Notes: generated by a model from the letters alone, not told the origin. DNA of 64,000 bases from Methanobacterium sp. UBA294 (GCA_002494495.1 DACB01000006.1:60488-124487); one strand, 5' to 3'; positions 9,290-18,346 are shown, numbered from the stretch's first letter. Numbers and translations are program-made.

Positions 9290-10717
9290 TTAATTAACTT
9301 TTTTTTTACAGCCTTCTTCCAGTCCCTGTATCATCTTAGCTTTAAGATCATCATAATTGGTTATGGCCCCTGGCCCTACGTGTATAATGGTGTCTCCTGG
9401 GTTTGAAACTTTTATGGCCATTTCTCCGGCAATTACCATGTTTTGGACTGCTATCTTTTGACATTCTTGATTTTTAACACCATCCAACACTTCCTGGGCA
9501 GCATCCATATTCACTCCTCCCAGTGTTTCGTTAAAGCCACTGGAGATTATTGTATCAGCATATTGGCCTATTACTTCTCCCACTTTAAATTTATCACGTA
9601 AAGTGGTGGTGTCCGGATTATCCACCAGAACAATTAATTTTTCATCTTTAAATTGTTCCAATGTTGAAATCAAGCCTTCGGGTACGAAAGCTGCATCAAA
9701 ATGAACTTCTCTACTGCAGTATTTTCCCAGATATTCCAGATGTCCGGAGATACCCGGAAATTTACTTAAACCGTCCATTATATCTTTTTCATCAAGGCCA
9801 TAGGATAGGGCAGCAGCAGCTCCAGCCAGGCTGTTTTCAAAGTAGTATCCATTCAATTTAAACCTGGTTTTAAATTGGCCAGTGTAGGTATTCAGGTTTA
9901 AAATGTTCTTATATTGGTTTAAATCATAAGTTACAGTTATATGACTGTTATCCAGCTTGCCTGCGATTTTACACTCTTTTTGGGGGCAGTAGTAGATCAC
10001 ATCATCTCGCAATGGTTCCAGATATTCATGGCAGCTGGGAGTGGAAATTAATATTTCACTGGATTTTGCAATGAAAAGCTTTCTCTGGGCATATTTTTCC
10101 AGTGAGTCCTCAAATTCATCAAGGTGTTCAGGAAAGATATTGGTGAGCACACCTATCTTCAGTTTAACATGGGACATTAGCCGGGATGTTCCATGGGGTA
10201 GTTCAAAAACAGCTACATCATTTTCATGGTGGTAATTCTGGATTATTCCGTCAATAATTACTTCGCTCAGTAGATTTCCATGGCGGGATGAACATTTCCA
10301 TACCTTGTATCCGGCTGTGTCCAATATACTGGCTATAATATGGGTGGTGCTGGTTTTGCCCAGTGTTCCAGTGACGCCGATTATGTCAATATCTATTAAA
10401 TCATCAATTATATGGGATATTTCTTGGTGTTCAATTACTTTTATATCGCTCTGGGTGATTAAATCCCTTACTAGGGAATTCTGGGGGATGTTAGGTGATA
10501 GATATACTGAATCTAAAGTTTCCACATCATCGGGAGAATCTCGACCCAGACTCAAAGATACGCCTTCTTTTTCCATTTGAAGGAGAATCTTCTGGTATTT
10601 CGGTGCAAATTCGTTTAATGTCTTTTGATCGGTAATTTGCACTTGATGCCCTATGTAATTTAAAATCCTGGCCACAGGACGGCCTGCATTTCCTGCTCCA
10701 ATTACTGTCAATTTCAA
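9290..10717 (-). CDS. Mur ligase family protein (pseudomurein peptide ligase, MurC/MurD-like)
   Basis: A 475-residue Mur-type amide ligase. The N-terminus is a nucleotide-binding Rossmann domain (MKLTVIGAGNAGRPVARIL) as in MurC/MurD, the central ATPase carries GTLGKTST at 117-124, and the middle domain has NIFPEHLDEF, matching the family NxxxxHLD motif. The third position of the P-loop is Leu in place of the usual Asn. It follows the MurE-like gene by 145 bp on the same strand, in the cluster that makes pseudomurein stem peptides in Methanobacteriales. Substrate is not deducible. I considered coenzyme F430 synthase, another Mur-family enzyme of methanogens, but the N-terminus and context favour cell wall. 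Confidence 0.85.
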   Translation of the reverse strand: MKLTVIGAGNAGRPVARILNYIGHQVQITDQKTLNEFAPKYQKILLQMEKEGVSLSLGRDSPDDVETLDSVYLSPNIPQNSLVRDLITQSDIKVIEHQEISHIIDDLIDIDIIGVTGTLGKTSTTHIIASILDTAGYKVWKCSSRHGNLLSEVIIDGIIQNYHHENDVAVFELPHGTSRLMSHVKLKIGVLTNIFPEHLDEFEDSLEKYAQRKLFIAKSSEILISTPSCHEYLEPLRDDVIYYCPQKECKIAGKLDNSHITVTYDLNQYKNILNLNTYTGQFKTRFKLNGYYFENSLAGAAAALSYGLDEKDIMDGLSKFPGISGHLEYLGKYCSREVHFDAAFVPEGLISTLEQFKDEKLIVLVDNPDTTTLRDKFKVGEVIGQYADTIISSGFNETLGGVNMDAAQEVLDGVKNQECQKIAVQNMVIAGEMAIKVSNPGDTIIHVGPGAITNYDDLKAKMIQGLEEGCKKKVN

Positions 10718-10862
10718 TTAGATTTCACCTATTATTAATAATCATTTCTTAAAGAATCCTATTAAAAAGCCTATATTTTATTAATTCTTAATTATTAAGG
10801 ATTTTTTATAGTATAAATAGATTGATAACATTTATTCATATTATTAAAAAAAACATTAATTT

Positions 10863-12296
10863 TCAATCCATTTCCTTTAAGATTCTGCTGGCAGGGTCCA
10901 TTCCCTGAGCTCCAATTAATAAAATAGTATCTGATTTCTGGGATGATTTTAATGCATAATTAAGGGCATCTACCAGTTTATCAAAGAACTTATAATTCAT
11001 ATGATGGTCATTCATTATACTGGTGAAGACCTGTTTTTCAGAGGTTTTAACCTGATTTGCAGCGTTAACCACTTCCGAACTGCTGGTGATGATCAACTGG
11101 TGATGAACATCCTTGAGGCCCTCGGCAATTGCTTCTGCATTCACCCTGTTAATTACTTCCCCTCGTGAACCACGGATGGCAACGACTAAATGAATTTTAC
11201 CTAGGGAAAGCTGAGCACAACTTTTAATGGTGGCTTTTATACTATCTGGGTTGTGGGCAAAGTCATCTATTATTATGGGACTTTCTGAGAGCACGGTAAA
11301 CCTCCTGTCCAGAGGTTTATAGGATGAAATCCCGGTGACAATAATTTCAATGGGGATATTTAGTTTTAAAGCTGCTTGAACTGCTGCCAGAGTGTTCTGG
11401 ATGAAATGGGGGCTTTTAAACGGTAGTTTATCTTCCCTGATGATTAAATGGCCAAAATTAAATATCCCACTTTGGGGTTCTATTGCCTCGTCTGTACGGT
11501 ATTCCAGAGAGGAACCATCCCCATAATGGGAAATATCAATAGATGAGGGTAATGATTCTCCCATCTTTTTAATCAGGGGGTCTTCATTATTTAAGATAAC
11601 ATATTTTCCCTGAAAATTCCTGATAGATCCTGAAACTTCCTGGTAAACATCTTCAATGGAGTTCACCAGGCCAATGTGATCCAATGATACGTTGGTCAGT
11701 ACCACCATCTCCGGGTTTATGGTGGAGGTCATTAGATGTGCATGATCTTTCATAATACGATCCATCCATCCCTGGACCTCAGAAACCTCAATTACCATGG
11801 CATCCATCTTATCTGGGAATTCTGCTATCTGCTTAGCAACCATGGGATCGATGAGAGTGTTGAATTCTGATAATGAGTCGGTGTTGGTGTAGGTAGTATA
11901 GCCAGCTTCTTGGAGTATGGTGTATATCATATGGGTTGTGGTGGATTTTCCATTGGTACCAGTGACCACTATGCGCAGGGTGTCCCTGGCATATTTATCT
12001 ATAGCCCATTTGAGGGCAAAAGCGTTGGCTTTTTCAATTTTATCAGTGATAATTAGGGGTAATTTTAATTTTTTAGCTTGTTTAATTGCTTCTTTGGATA
12101 TGTCCTGGGTGATGATGCAGGATACGCCCTTTTGATGTGCGATCTCAACACCTTTTTCATCTATTCGATGCCTTATTACTGCATCACCTTTATTTGAATC
12201 CTTTAAAATATTGAATATGCCCTTGATGGGGACATCTTCACCAATAAACTCACCGTCAATTGCATCGGTTATATTGGATGTTATTAAGTCATTCAT
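10863..12296 (-). CDS. MurE-like pseudomurein peptide ligase (pMurE)
   Basis: A 477-residue Mur ligase of the MurE/MurF type. The N-terminal domain (about 1-105) is MurE-like and not a Rossmann fold; the ATPase has TGTNGKSTT at 112-120, the metal/ATP motif NVSLDHIG, and the C-terminal domain has DDFAHNPDS. Homologues in Methanothermobacter and Methanothermus (Mth734 type) have been structurally studied as pseudomurein peptide ligases. It adds an amino acid to the UDP- or lipid-linked peptide in the cytoplasm. It lies 48 bp downstream of the MraY-like gene and is probably cotranscribed with it. Confidence 0.9.
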   Translation of the reverse strand: MNDLITSNITDAIDGEFIGEDVPIKGIFNILKDSNKGDAVIRHRIDEKGVEIAHQKGVSCIITQDISKEAIKQAKKLKLPLIITDKIEKANAFALKWAIDKYARDTLRIVVTGTNGKSTTTHMIYTILQEAGYTTYTNTDSLSEFNTLIDPMVAKQIAEFPDKMDAMVIEVSEVQGWMDRIMKDHAHLMTSTINPEMVVLTNVSLDHIGLVNSIEDVYQEVSGSIRNFQGKYVILNNEDPLIKKMGESLPSSIDISHYGDGSSLEYRTDEAIEPQSGIFNFGHLIIREDKLPFKSPHFIQNTLAAVQAALKLNIPIEIIVTGISSYKPLDRRFTVLSESPIIIDDFAHNPDSIKATIKSCAQLSLGKIHLVVAIRGSRGEVINRVNAEAIAEGLKDVHHQLIITSSSEVVNAANQVKTSEKQVFTSIMNDHHMNYKFFDKLVDALNYALKSSQKSDTILLIGAQGMDPASRILKEMD

Positions 12297-12344
12297 TTTT
12301 TAAGAATCCTACATTTTATTGTGACTTTGTTAATTTATTTGATA

Positions 12345-13421
12345 TTAAAAGAGTTTATAAAAATATAAAGCGATTATACAAATTACTAAGGTTGTAACCC
12401 AGTATAGGGCTACAATTTTGCCTTCAGAAAGTCCTTTATAGTTTAATGTATGGTGCAAAGGTTCAACCGGTAATTTAATTACATGTGAACGGTGCAGGAG
12501 ACTGATTACAACTGAAATTATGGGCACGGCTATGACTATCACTGCAAAGACTATCAAATCACCCAATATCGATGCGGATGCATAGAACCCTCCCAGTGCA
12601 AATGCGCCAGTATCTCCCATGAATATGGATGCGGGCATTCTATTATAAACTAAAAATCCAAAACAAACACCAGCAAGAGCCATGAAAGCGATTGCTATAT
12701 CAAATCGGCTGGTTAATAAGGAGAATATGGCACAAAACAATGAAGCGATTCCCATCACACCGGAGGCTAATCCATCCATCCCATCGATTAAGTTAACTGC
12801 GTTAATTGCACCTACAACACCGATGATGGCTATGGGAATAGATAGTAAGCCCATGTTGAAGTCGCTCAATACGAAAGGCACAGCGCCTGATACAACCAGG
12901 AATAGGGATACAAATATTTGAGAGAGAATCTTTTCCCTTTCACTTATCTCACTTTTAATGGGAAGTTCCCGGATAATTTCTATCTTTTCCTGTTTTATCA
13001 GTTTATCAACATCTTCTTTTGCTTTAGGAGTGGCAACTCTTGCTTCTTCACCAGGTTGAAGCTTCAATCGCCCTAATTCCACGACCTGTGATGTTACGTT
13101 TTTGGCCACCTTTTGAATTTCCTTGGTCTTGAGTCCAAGGAGGTCATCGAAGAGGCCTATGATGGCAGCAGCTATCATAACCCCTGTGGTTATTAATAAA
13201 ATTTGATTCTGAGAATAGATACATGCTATTAAGACAAGCCCCAGTATGATAGCCAATCCACCCATTGTGGGTGTGCCCTGTTTGTGGCTGTGCTCTGATA
13301 CTATGGGATTATCTGTGATGTTTGCACTTATGAGTGTTTTCCGGACAAATGGCGTGAAAAAAACCACGGCTACGAATGCTATTATTAAAGGAATGAATAT
13401 ATAAGGATTTAAAAAATTCAA
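12345..13421 (-). CDS. MraY-like phospho-glycosyl/peptide transferase (pMraY, GT4 family)
   Basis: Polytopic membrane enzyme (358 residues, about ten helices) of the MraY/WecA superfamily, expected to move the pseudomurein precursor from UDP to a C55-type polyprenyl phosphate. Diagnostic motifs are TPTMGG (50-55), the Mg-binding FDDLLGLK (91-98), NAVNLIDGMDGLASG near 205-219 and MGDTGAFALGG near 266. The cytoplasmic loop after FDDLLGLK is unusually long: about 65 charged residues (99-163) replace the short loop of bacterial MraY. Next to the CarB-like gene (24 bp apart) and upstream of pMurE, same strand. Window-end UppS-type enzyme could make its lipid carrier. Confidence 0.9.
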   Translation of the reverse strand: MNFLNPYIFIPLIIAFVAVVFFTPFVRKTLISANITDNPIVSEHSHKQGTPTMGGLAIILGLVLIACIYSQNQILLITTGVMIAAAIIGLFDDLLGLKTKEIQKVAKNVTSQVVELGRLKLQPGEEARVATPKAKEDVDKLIKQEKIEIIRELPIKSEISEREKILSQIFVSLFLVVSGAVPFVLSDFNMGLLSIPIAIIGVVGAINAVNLIDGMDGLASGVMGIASLFCAIFSLLTSRFDIAIAFMALAGVCFGFLVYNRMPASIFMGDTGAFALGGFYASASILGDLIVFAVIVIAVPIISVVISLLHRSHVIKLPVEPLHHTLNYKGLSEGKIVALYWVTTLVICIIALYFYKLF

Positions 13422-13445
13422 GTAATCACTACTCCGTTTCCAAGA

Positions 13446-14588
13446 TCACTTATCAATTACTTTAAGATTTTTAATGATTTTCAGGGATTCGTTCATATCC
13501 TGGGATCTTATGGTTATTCTACTGGCTTTTTCTGGGCCGTGTATGATATATGGTTTTTCTAGTGTTAAAATTTGTTTCTTCTGATTTTCATCATTTCTAA
13601 ATTGTGGGTTCCTACTGAGACTTTCTGGTGGTAAGGGCATCTCCAACGCACAGTAATCCCTAATTTCCCTTTCAATTTTTTGGGGATTCCATTCTCCAGT
13701 GGCCATATTTACCAGCTGATGCAGGGGGTTGATATTTGAAGCGCAGAAGGTTAAAAATCTAGTTCCACTAGGCCGTGTGTTTATCTCCAAGGTGTTTAAT
13801 TCTCTTTTTTCAGGGTCATATATGAACTCCACTTCTGCTGTACCATTGGTGTCGAGTCTGTCTATTATCTTCTTAGCATACATCCTGAGATCCTGGTTGT
13901 CCAGATATTCTATGTTCACAGGTGCACACCTGGTTTTTTCCAAGGGATGAGTCCCGATAAGAGTGGTTTCTCCTTTATACACACTCACTAAAGGTACCGA
14001 TTTGTTATTCCATCTTAAAACTTCAACTGATATCTCCGCACCATTTACATATTCTTCCATCATGGCTTGGGGGTACAGTTCCAAGTATTCTGTTAAATCA
14101 TCTGGTGAAAGTGCAATTTTTACTCCAACTCCGCCCTGGCCTTCTTGTTGTTTTAAAACAACTGGATAATCTAGTTTCTCAGATCCTTTATTATATTGGT
14201 CTTTAGTTATTTCAGCATACACAGGGGTTTTTATTTTATTCTCTGCCAGGAATTTCTTGGTTTGGTACTTATCTGTTGAAATTTCTGTGGCCCTGTTTCC
14301 CGAGGCAACAACTGGTAGGTCATGATTCTTTTCCAATTCTTCCTTCATAACCGCCACCTCCGGGAGTGGTTTATCTATCCCTATTAGGGGGATTACAGCG
14401 TCCACATCATTTGAAAGTGCTATTTCTTTGGGTTTTTCCATTCCCCTAGGGACGATATGATATTCATCTGCTAAATCTAGATTAGGTGAATAAGGATTGG
14501 ATTCTGTTAAAATTGTTTCGATCCCCTTTGATTTAACAAAATTTGCAACTTCATTAAAGAGTCTTGCTCCGATAAATAAGATCTTCAT
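13446..14588 (-). CDS. CarB-like ATP-grasp enzyme of the pseudomurein cluster
   Basis: A 380-residue ATP-grasp ligase related to the carbamoyl-phosphate synthase large subunit (CarB half). N-terminal pre-ATP-grasp domain with MKILFIGARLFNEV; ATP-grasp core with YPVVLKQQEGQGGVGV (the flexible Gly loop), and the metal site near EVEFIYD and LEINTRPSG. CarB-like proteins of this kind are conserved beside pMurE and pMraY in pseudomurein-making archaea; they presumably form a carboxylate-amine bond on a wall precursor, but the reaction is not known to me. It is the first gene of the minus-strand cluster, so the operon promoter should lie just beyond 14588. Confidence 0.85.
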   Translation of the reverse strand: MKILFIGARLFNEVANFVKSKGIETILTESNPYSPNLDLADEYHIVPRGMEKPKEIALSNDVDAVIPLIGIDKPLPEVAVMKEELEKNHDLPVVASGNRATEISTDKYQTKKFLAENKIKTPVYAEITKDQYNKGSEKLDYPVVLKQQEGQGGVGVKIALSPDDLTEYLELYPQAMMEEYVNGAEISVEVLRWNNKSVPLVSVYKGETTLIGTHPLEKTRCAPVNIEYLDNQDLRMYAKKIIDRLDTNGTAEVEFIYDPEKRELNTLEINTRPSGTRFLTFCASNINPLHQLVNMATGEWNPQKIEREIRDYCALEMPLPPESLSRNPQFRNDENQKKQILTLEKPYIIHGPEKASRITIRSQDMNESLKIIKNLKVIDK

Positions 14589-14911
14589 GATATCATTGTG
14601 TTTGATTTCGGTATTTATTACATAATTTCTTTTTATATGAAACTTATAATAATAATGGAAATATGTCCAATAAAAAGGGATATTATGTCCAATAAAAAAA
14701 GTTGATAAAAGGTTTAGACCTATTCATTGATACAGATGATTATTGTTAAATGGTTAAATTAATAACTTATCATCTAAACATGGGTAAAGTATAATAGTAC
14801 GTTGTATAAATTATATTCTTTATTGTTAATTACTTTTTGCTAAAACAATCATAAAGATACAAGTAAATAATCTCTCACAATTATAAATCCCATTAATAGC
14901 GAGTGCTAATT
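14589..14911. other. Divergent intergenic region with a short direct repeat
   Basis: 323 bp between the pseudomurein cluster (leftward) and a secreted protein (rightward). A 15-bp sequence (tatgtccaataaaaa) occurs twice, at 14662-14676 and 14684-14698, 22 bp apart, about 75-110 bp upstream of the CarB-like start and therefore near its expected promoter. No open frame or RNA gene is visible. The repeat may be chance in AT-rich DNA or a regulatory pair. Confidence 0.5.
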
Positions 14912-15613
14912 ATGAATTGGAAAGTTATATTTATTCTGCTAGTCTTACTAGTGGCGGTTTTTTCTTATGTTAGTAGTTTAAGTGGACCATACGCTCCCAT
15001 GGGTAGGTTATCTTTTGTTAAAATCTTAAATCCGGATATGTCTCCAGGAAATCCTCATTCTACATTGGTTGCGGATTATGCTAAGGATAGGGGTTCTAAC
15101 ACAGTTCTTGTTGTGCATCTGGCAGGTCACAAGACTGGATATCCCAACTATTGGGAAGGGGATGTGTATATTATGGAATTAGGATTCATTGATAAACACA
15201 GGGGTTATAGCACCAATGTTGACTGGTTTGATGTAATTCAGGCATTCTTATTTGGTGTTGATGATGATCGTTATGAATATGTTTCAGATGGAATAGTATT
15301 CGATAATTTAGATGATGCCCTAGCCTACCTGGATAAAAAAGCTGCACAAAATGGTCAACAAGGACCTAGATTGATGTTTTGGCATGGAACAGTTAGATCT
15401 GATAATTCCATAATTAATCAGGGATGCGGAGTACCACTGTACTATCAGATATGTGAACATTACTATGGGCGGATTGGAGCATACTATTACATAATCACCG
15501 GTATAATATTCCCATACCTTAATAGTCCGTATCGAAACTTTGAACTAATGAATTCAGCCCAGTTGCAACAAAACTACAATACAGGAAAACTTGGAAAGTT
15601 GGCTGTTGGATAA
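14912..15613 (+). CDS. Secreted/membrane-anchored protein of unknown function
   Basis: About 233 residues, not recognised. The N-terminus is a signal peptide or signal anchor (MNWKVIFILLVLLVAVFSYV). The ectodomain has VVHLAGHKTGYPNYWEGDV, two cysteines (GCGV and ICEHYY) that could form a disulfide, and many Tyr/Asp residues. I start it at the ATG at 14912 because a GAGTG stretch lies 7 nt upstream; an in-frame GTG at 14903 would add three residues. It is divergent from the cell-wall cluster and converges on the hydrogenase protease gene. Probably extracellular; function unknown. Confidence 0.7.
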   Translation: MNWKVIFILLVLLVAVFSYVSSLSGPYAPMGRLSFVKILNPDMSPGNPHSTLVADYAKDRGSNTVLVVHLAGHKTGYPNYWEGDVYIMELGFIDKHRGYSTNVDWFDVIQAFLFGVDDDRYEYVSDGIVFDNLDDALAYLDKKAAQNGQQGPRLMFWHGTVRSDNSIINQGCGVPLYYQICEHYYGRIGAYYYIITGIIFPYLNSPYRNFELMNSAQLQQNYNTGKLGKLAVG

Positions 15614-15632
15614 AAAAAATTAATTTTTTTTT
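15613..15632. terminator. Bidirectional oligo(T) terminator
   Basis: Between two converging genes an 8-A run is followed by a 9-T run, so each strand ends in an oligo(T) tract, the usual archaeal termination signal. No long hairpin is needed or seen. Confidence 0.5.
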
Positions 15633-15663
15633 AAATTTGCATTGATAATGCACCATTCAAGAA

Positions 15664-16176
15664 TTAAATTATCCTTTTAAGCACATCCACCAGTAATGTA
15701 ACACTAGCATCTACTTCTTGAGAAACTGTATCTATCAGTTTCATTTCCTTGGGTTGAATTCCTATAAGAATTGTATCAACTTCAATGGAATGTTCTAGGT
15801 ATTTTATTAAAAATGAAAGTGGCATGGCATGGGTTGAAATATTATACTGGGATATTTTATCCTTTTCTATTATCTTAATATAACCTGGTGGCTTTCCCAT
15901 ATCTGCCGCATCAATCAGGATGATATGACTGGGGTCCTCCCTTTTTATCATTCCTGTGAAATTTTCTGGGACTATACCACCATCAAAAACAGTTACATAA
16001 TTCTTTTTCAGCTCTTGACCGAGTTTCCTGGCTACGAGAGATCCTGCAAAGTCATCTCCCCTCAACTGGTTGCCAATTCCTAGAATAACTACGTTTTTCT
16101 TCTTTTTTAGAAATTCCTTTAATTCATCGAAATTTTTGTATTCATTAAATTCCTTAGATTCTTTTTTAAATTCCAT
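15664..16176 (-). CDS. Hydrogenase maturation endopeptidase (HycI/HyaD/FrhD family)
   Basis: A 170-residue Ni-dependent protease that trims the C-terminus of a NiFe-hydrogenase large subunit after the metal centre is built. After a charged N-terminal extension of about 27 residues comes the family core: VVILGIGNQLRGDDFAG with the metal-binding Asp of RGDD, then IDAADMGKPPG, and the conserved His in STHAMPLSFL. The extension is longer than in most homologues. Its start overlaps the upstream methyltransferase by 11 bp, and nikR is next upstream, so nickel sensing and hydrogenase maturation appear linked. The exact client (Frh, Mvh or Eha/Ehb) cannot be read from the sequence. Confidence 0.88.
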   Translation of the reverse strand: MEFKKESKEFNEYKNFDELKEFLKKKKNVVILGIGNQLRGDDFAGSLVARKLGQELKKNYVTVFDGGIVPENFTGMIKREDPSHIILIDAADMGKPPGYIKIIEKDKISQYNISTHAMPLSFLIKYLEHSIEVDTILIGIQPKEMKLIDTVSQEVDASVTLLVDVLKRII

Positions 16177-16921
16177 GGACTCTGGTTTTAATGGTATTTA
16201 ATCCACCACCCATCTGGTAGCTTAGATCTACTCCTATTGTATCTCCTTTTTTAACCTTTAATCTTTCTGTAGGAATAATTAATGGAGAATTCATCATGGG
16301 TGTAGGTCCGCAAAGAATATCCGGTGTGATCAAGGTAAAACTGGTAATTCTAATACCAGTAAACCACCCTTCTTTATTGATGTTCAGTTTGAATTTAAAA
16401 TTAGCATGGGGATCTATATATTTTCCAAACTGGTATCTGCTATATGCTTCATATGGTCCTAACGTTTGGTGTTGGGGGTTTTCATTTTCATCGTAACAGA
16501 TATGTTCTGATCTTGTAAACACTGGTTCTACACAATTTATTAACCCATGGGGTATTACTTTACCATCATCTTTAAGATACTTTAAAAGGCCATTGAGCAC
16601 CGGGACCTGTTCTTCATCTATAAGTGCGGTGTCCAGCATTTCACATAGAATATAATCAGCTTTTACAGGGAAATCAATTTCAAGAGCGTTCCTTTCTATA
16701 AATGAAACGTTGTGATATTTTTTTAGAAAAAGTACTGTTTTACTGGCTATCCGGGGATCTTTTTCTACTGAGTAAATAAAATCAGCATAAGGGGCTGCAC
16801 AAGAAGTTAATATCCCAGAACCAGCTCCTATGTCAAAAACGATTCCCTTGATATTTTTGATGGCCTCATGAAAACCAGCAAGTCTTTCCTGATCTAACAA
16901 GAGGTTTTGGTGATAGGACAT
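16166..16921 (-). CDS. SAM-dependent methyltransferase, PRMT-like
   Basis: Class I methyltransferase of about 251 residues. Motif I is FDIGAGSGILTSCAA, motif II/acidic residue is YSVEKD, and NALEID and CEMLDTALIDEEQVP follow; the latter resembles the double-Glu loop of protein arginine methyltransferases. The C-terminal half is a beta-rich domain, also PRMT-like. I use the ATG at 16921; a GTG at 16930 is an alternative and no clear ribosome-binding site decides. It lies between nikR (about 100 bp upstream) and the hydrogenase protease (11-bp overlap). The substrate is unknown; the placement hints at a protein in the hydrogenase or nickel pathway. Confidence 0.8.
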   Translation of the reverse strand: MSYHQNLLLDQERLAGFHEAIKNIKGIVFDIGAGSGILTSCAAPYADFIYSVEKDPRIASKTVLFLKKYHNVSFIERNALEIDFPVKADYILCEMLDTALIDEEQVPVLNGLLKYLKDDGKVIPHGLINCVEPVFTRSEHICYDENENPQHQTLGPYEAYSRYQFGKYIDPHANFKFKLNINKEGWFTGIRITSFTLITPDILCGPTPMMNSPLIIPTERLKVKKGDTIGVDLSYQMGGGLNTIKTRVHGI

Positions 16922-17020
16922 ATAAAACACATTTATTTATTGAATGTTAACTGTCCTATCATTTTTCTAATCAAAAAGCTAATTTAGTTAAAAAGGTTAA
17001 AATAAAGAAATTTTCTATTT

Positions 17021-17434
17021 TCATTCCATTTTTTCACCGCTGTCTGTACTGGTGAGTTTAACGTGTTCTACACCTTTAAGCCTCATTATTTTCTCGGTGA
17101 GTTTGCGGATGTAAGAAACATCTCCCTTTACCACTATTACTTCCAGACAGTATTTCTCAGTCATATGGACGTGCATCACTGCACTGATGTATTCCCGGAA
17201 GTCGTGCTGAATATCGGTGAGGTCTTCCATGACACCAGTATAATGGTGATCATATATCACAGCAAGGATTCCTATACGTTCGCCTTCCATTTCATTCATC
17301 CACTGATAACGTACGATGTAATCTTTTAACGCGTCTCTGATCCCCTTTGATCGTGATTGGTATCCCCTGTCTTTTAGTACTTCGTCGAATTCGCTTAGAA
17401 GTTTCTTAGGGAGTGACATACTAATTCTCATCAT
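17021..17434 (-). CDS. nikR: Nickel-responsive transcriptional regulator NikR
   Basis: Ribbon-helix-helix repressor of 137 residues. The N-terminal DNA-binding arm is MMRISMSLPKKLLSEFDEVL, and the ACT-like C-terminal domain contains the four nickel ligands H77, H88, H90 and C96 (HVHMTEKYC), one position offset from E. coli numbering. Length is normal. An ACTCC-type ribosome-binding complement (GGAGTAATA on the coding strand) precedes the start. It heads a unit with a methyltransferase and a hydrogenase maturation protease, and a repeat pair lies 50-75 bp upstream, which could be its own operator. Confidence 0.95.
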   Translation of the reverse strand: MMRISMSLPKKLLSEFDEVLKDRGYQSRSKGIRDALKDYIVRYQWMNEMEGERIGILAVIYDHHYTGVMEDLTDIQHDFREYISAVMHVHMTEKYCLEVIVVKGDVSYIRKLTEKIMRLKGVEHVKLTSTDSGEKME

Positions 17435-17791
17435 ATTATTACTCCTCCATTTTTTTTGTATCGCATCTTTTTATGTTAAATTATTATGGTAATTGATATT
17501 ATGGTATTACGAATTTTCTTTTTGTTGAGTTTGTTTCACTATTTATATTTTATTGTTGCATCAAAAATTTGTGATATATAACACAATAATATTAGGTCAT
17601 GGTTATTTAATACCTTTATGGGTATTTTATATTAATAATTACCGTAACTTTTTACTAACATTGGAAATTTATGTGAATTTACCAAAATGGAATAATATAA
17701 TTTCATAATAATTACAAAATAAGAAAATCCAATCTTAAATAAAAAAATATATATCTAGGCGAAATAATTAGATAATAATAGGAGTGATAGG
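17435..17791. other. Divergent nikR / CBS-protein intergenic region
   Basis: 357 bp with no open frame. Two features stand out: a direct repeat plus inverted repeat at 17483-17510 close to nikR, and a palindrome at 17569-17586 (TTGTG, 8 bp, CACAA) in the middle. Toward the CBS gene, an A/T stretch ending aaatatatatc (about 17745-17754) is a likely TATA box, followed by an AGGAGTGAT ribosome-binding site. Confidence 0.5.
17483..17510 (-). promoter_or_regulatory. Candidate NikR operator
   Basis: Two copies of attatggtaNt with a 15-bp period (17483-17493 and 17498-17508); within them GTAAT (17489-17493) and ATTAC (17506-17510) form an inverted repeat with a 12-bp spacer. It lies 49-76 bp upstream of the nikR start, where an operator overlapping or preceding the promoter is expected. 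NikR proteins bind spaced inverted repeats and often control their own gene. Assignment is inference; the spacing differs from the E. coli GTATGA-N16-TCATAC site. Confidence 0.4.
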
Positions 17792-18196
17792 ATGAGAATT
17801 AAGGAAGCAATGAATAAAGGTGTTATAACTGTTGGTTTAAACACTACACCTATAGAAGCCTTTGAAAAGATGTACAAAGAGGGAATACGAAGGTTGTTTG
17901 TTATGGATGAGGCAGGCAGTCCCAAGGGAGTGGTGTCCTACTTCGATGTAATTGGAATACTGGGTAGTCTCAAACCAAGCAGCGAGAATAAATCTTCCTT
18001 AAAAATTGAGGATATCATGTCCACCAACATCATGACAATATCTACTGAAGATAATATAGAAGATGCTGCAAATTTAATGGTCAGGGCAGATGTTTCTGGT
18101 CTCCTTGTTTTAGAAGATGGAAAACCTGCAGGAGTGATAACTAAGACAGATGTTTGTAGGCTCGTAGCAGCAGAGATCCTAGTTCCATTAAATTAG
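17792..18196 (+). CDS. Two-CBS-domain protein
   Basis: A 134-residue stand-alone pair of CBS domains, a module that binds adenine nucleotides or SAM and reports energy state. The first repeat begins IKEAMNKGVITVGLNTTPIEA, read in two parts around residues 3-22, and the second IEDIMSTNIMTISTEDNIEDA near 72-92; each has the typical GVVS/GVIT strand. No fused enzyme or DNA-binding domain is present. AGGAGTGAT lies just upstream of the ATG. It is transcribed divergently from nikR. The partner it regulates is unknown. Confidence 0.9.
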   Translation: MRIKEAMNKGVITVGLNTTPIEAFEKMYKEGIRRLFVMDEAGSPKGVVSYFDVIGILGSLKPSSENKSSLKIEDIMSTNIMTISTEDNIEDAANLMVRADVSGLLVLEDGKPAGVITKTDVCRLVAAEILVPLN

Positions 18197-18346
18197 TGCA
18201 GGTATATTTGGTGGTCTTATTTTTGGAATCATTATAATCTTACTTTGGAATCATGATAAAGTAATTTCTAATAAACGTTCAATCTTCAAATTATAAATAA
18301 ATTAAACTTAGATTTACAATTAAAAAAAAGAGGATATTTAAAAAGA

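Noticed and set aside
9290..10717. Coenzyme F430 synthase (CfbE)
   Set aside because: It is a Mur ligase, but the Rossmann-type N-terminus and its place in the cell-wall cluster fit a pseudomurein ligase better.
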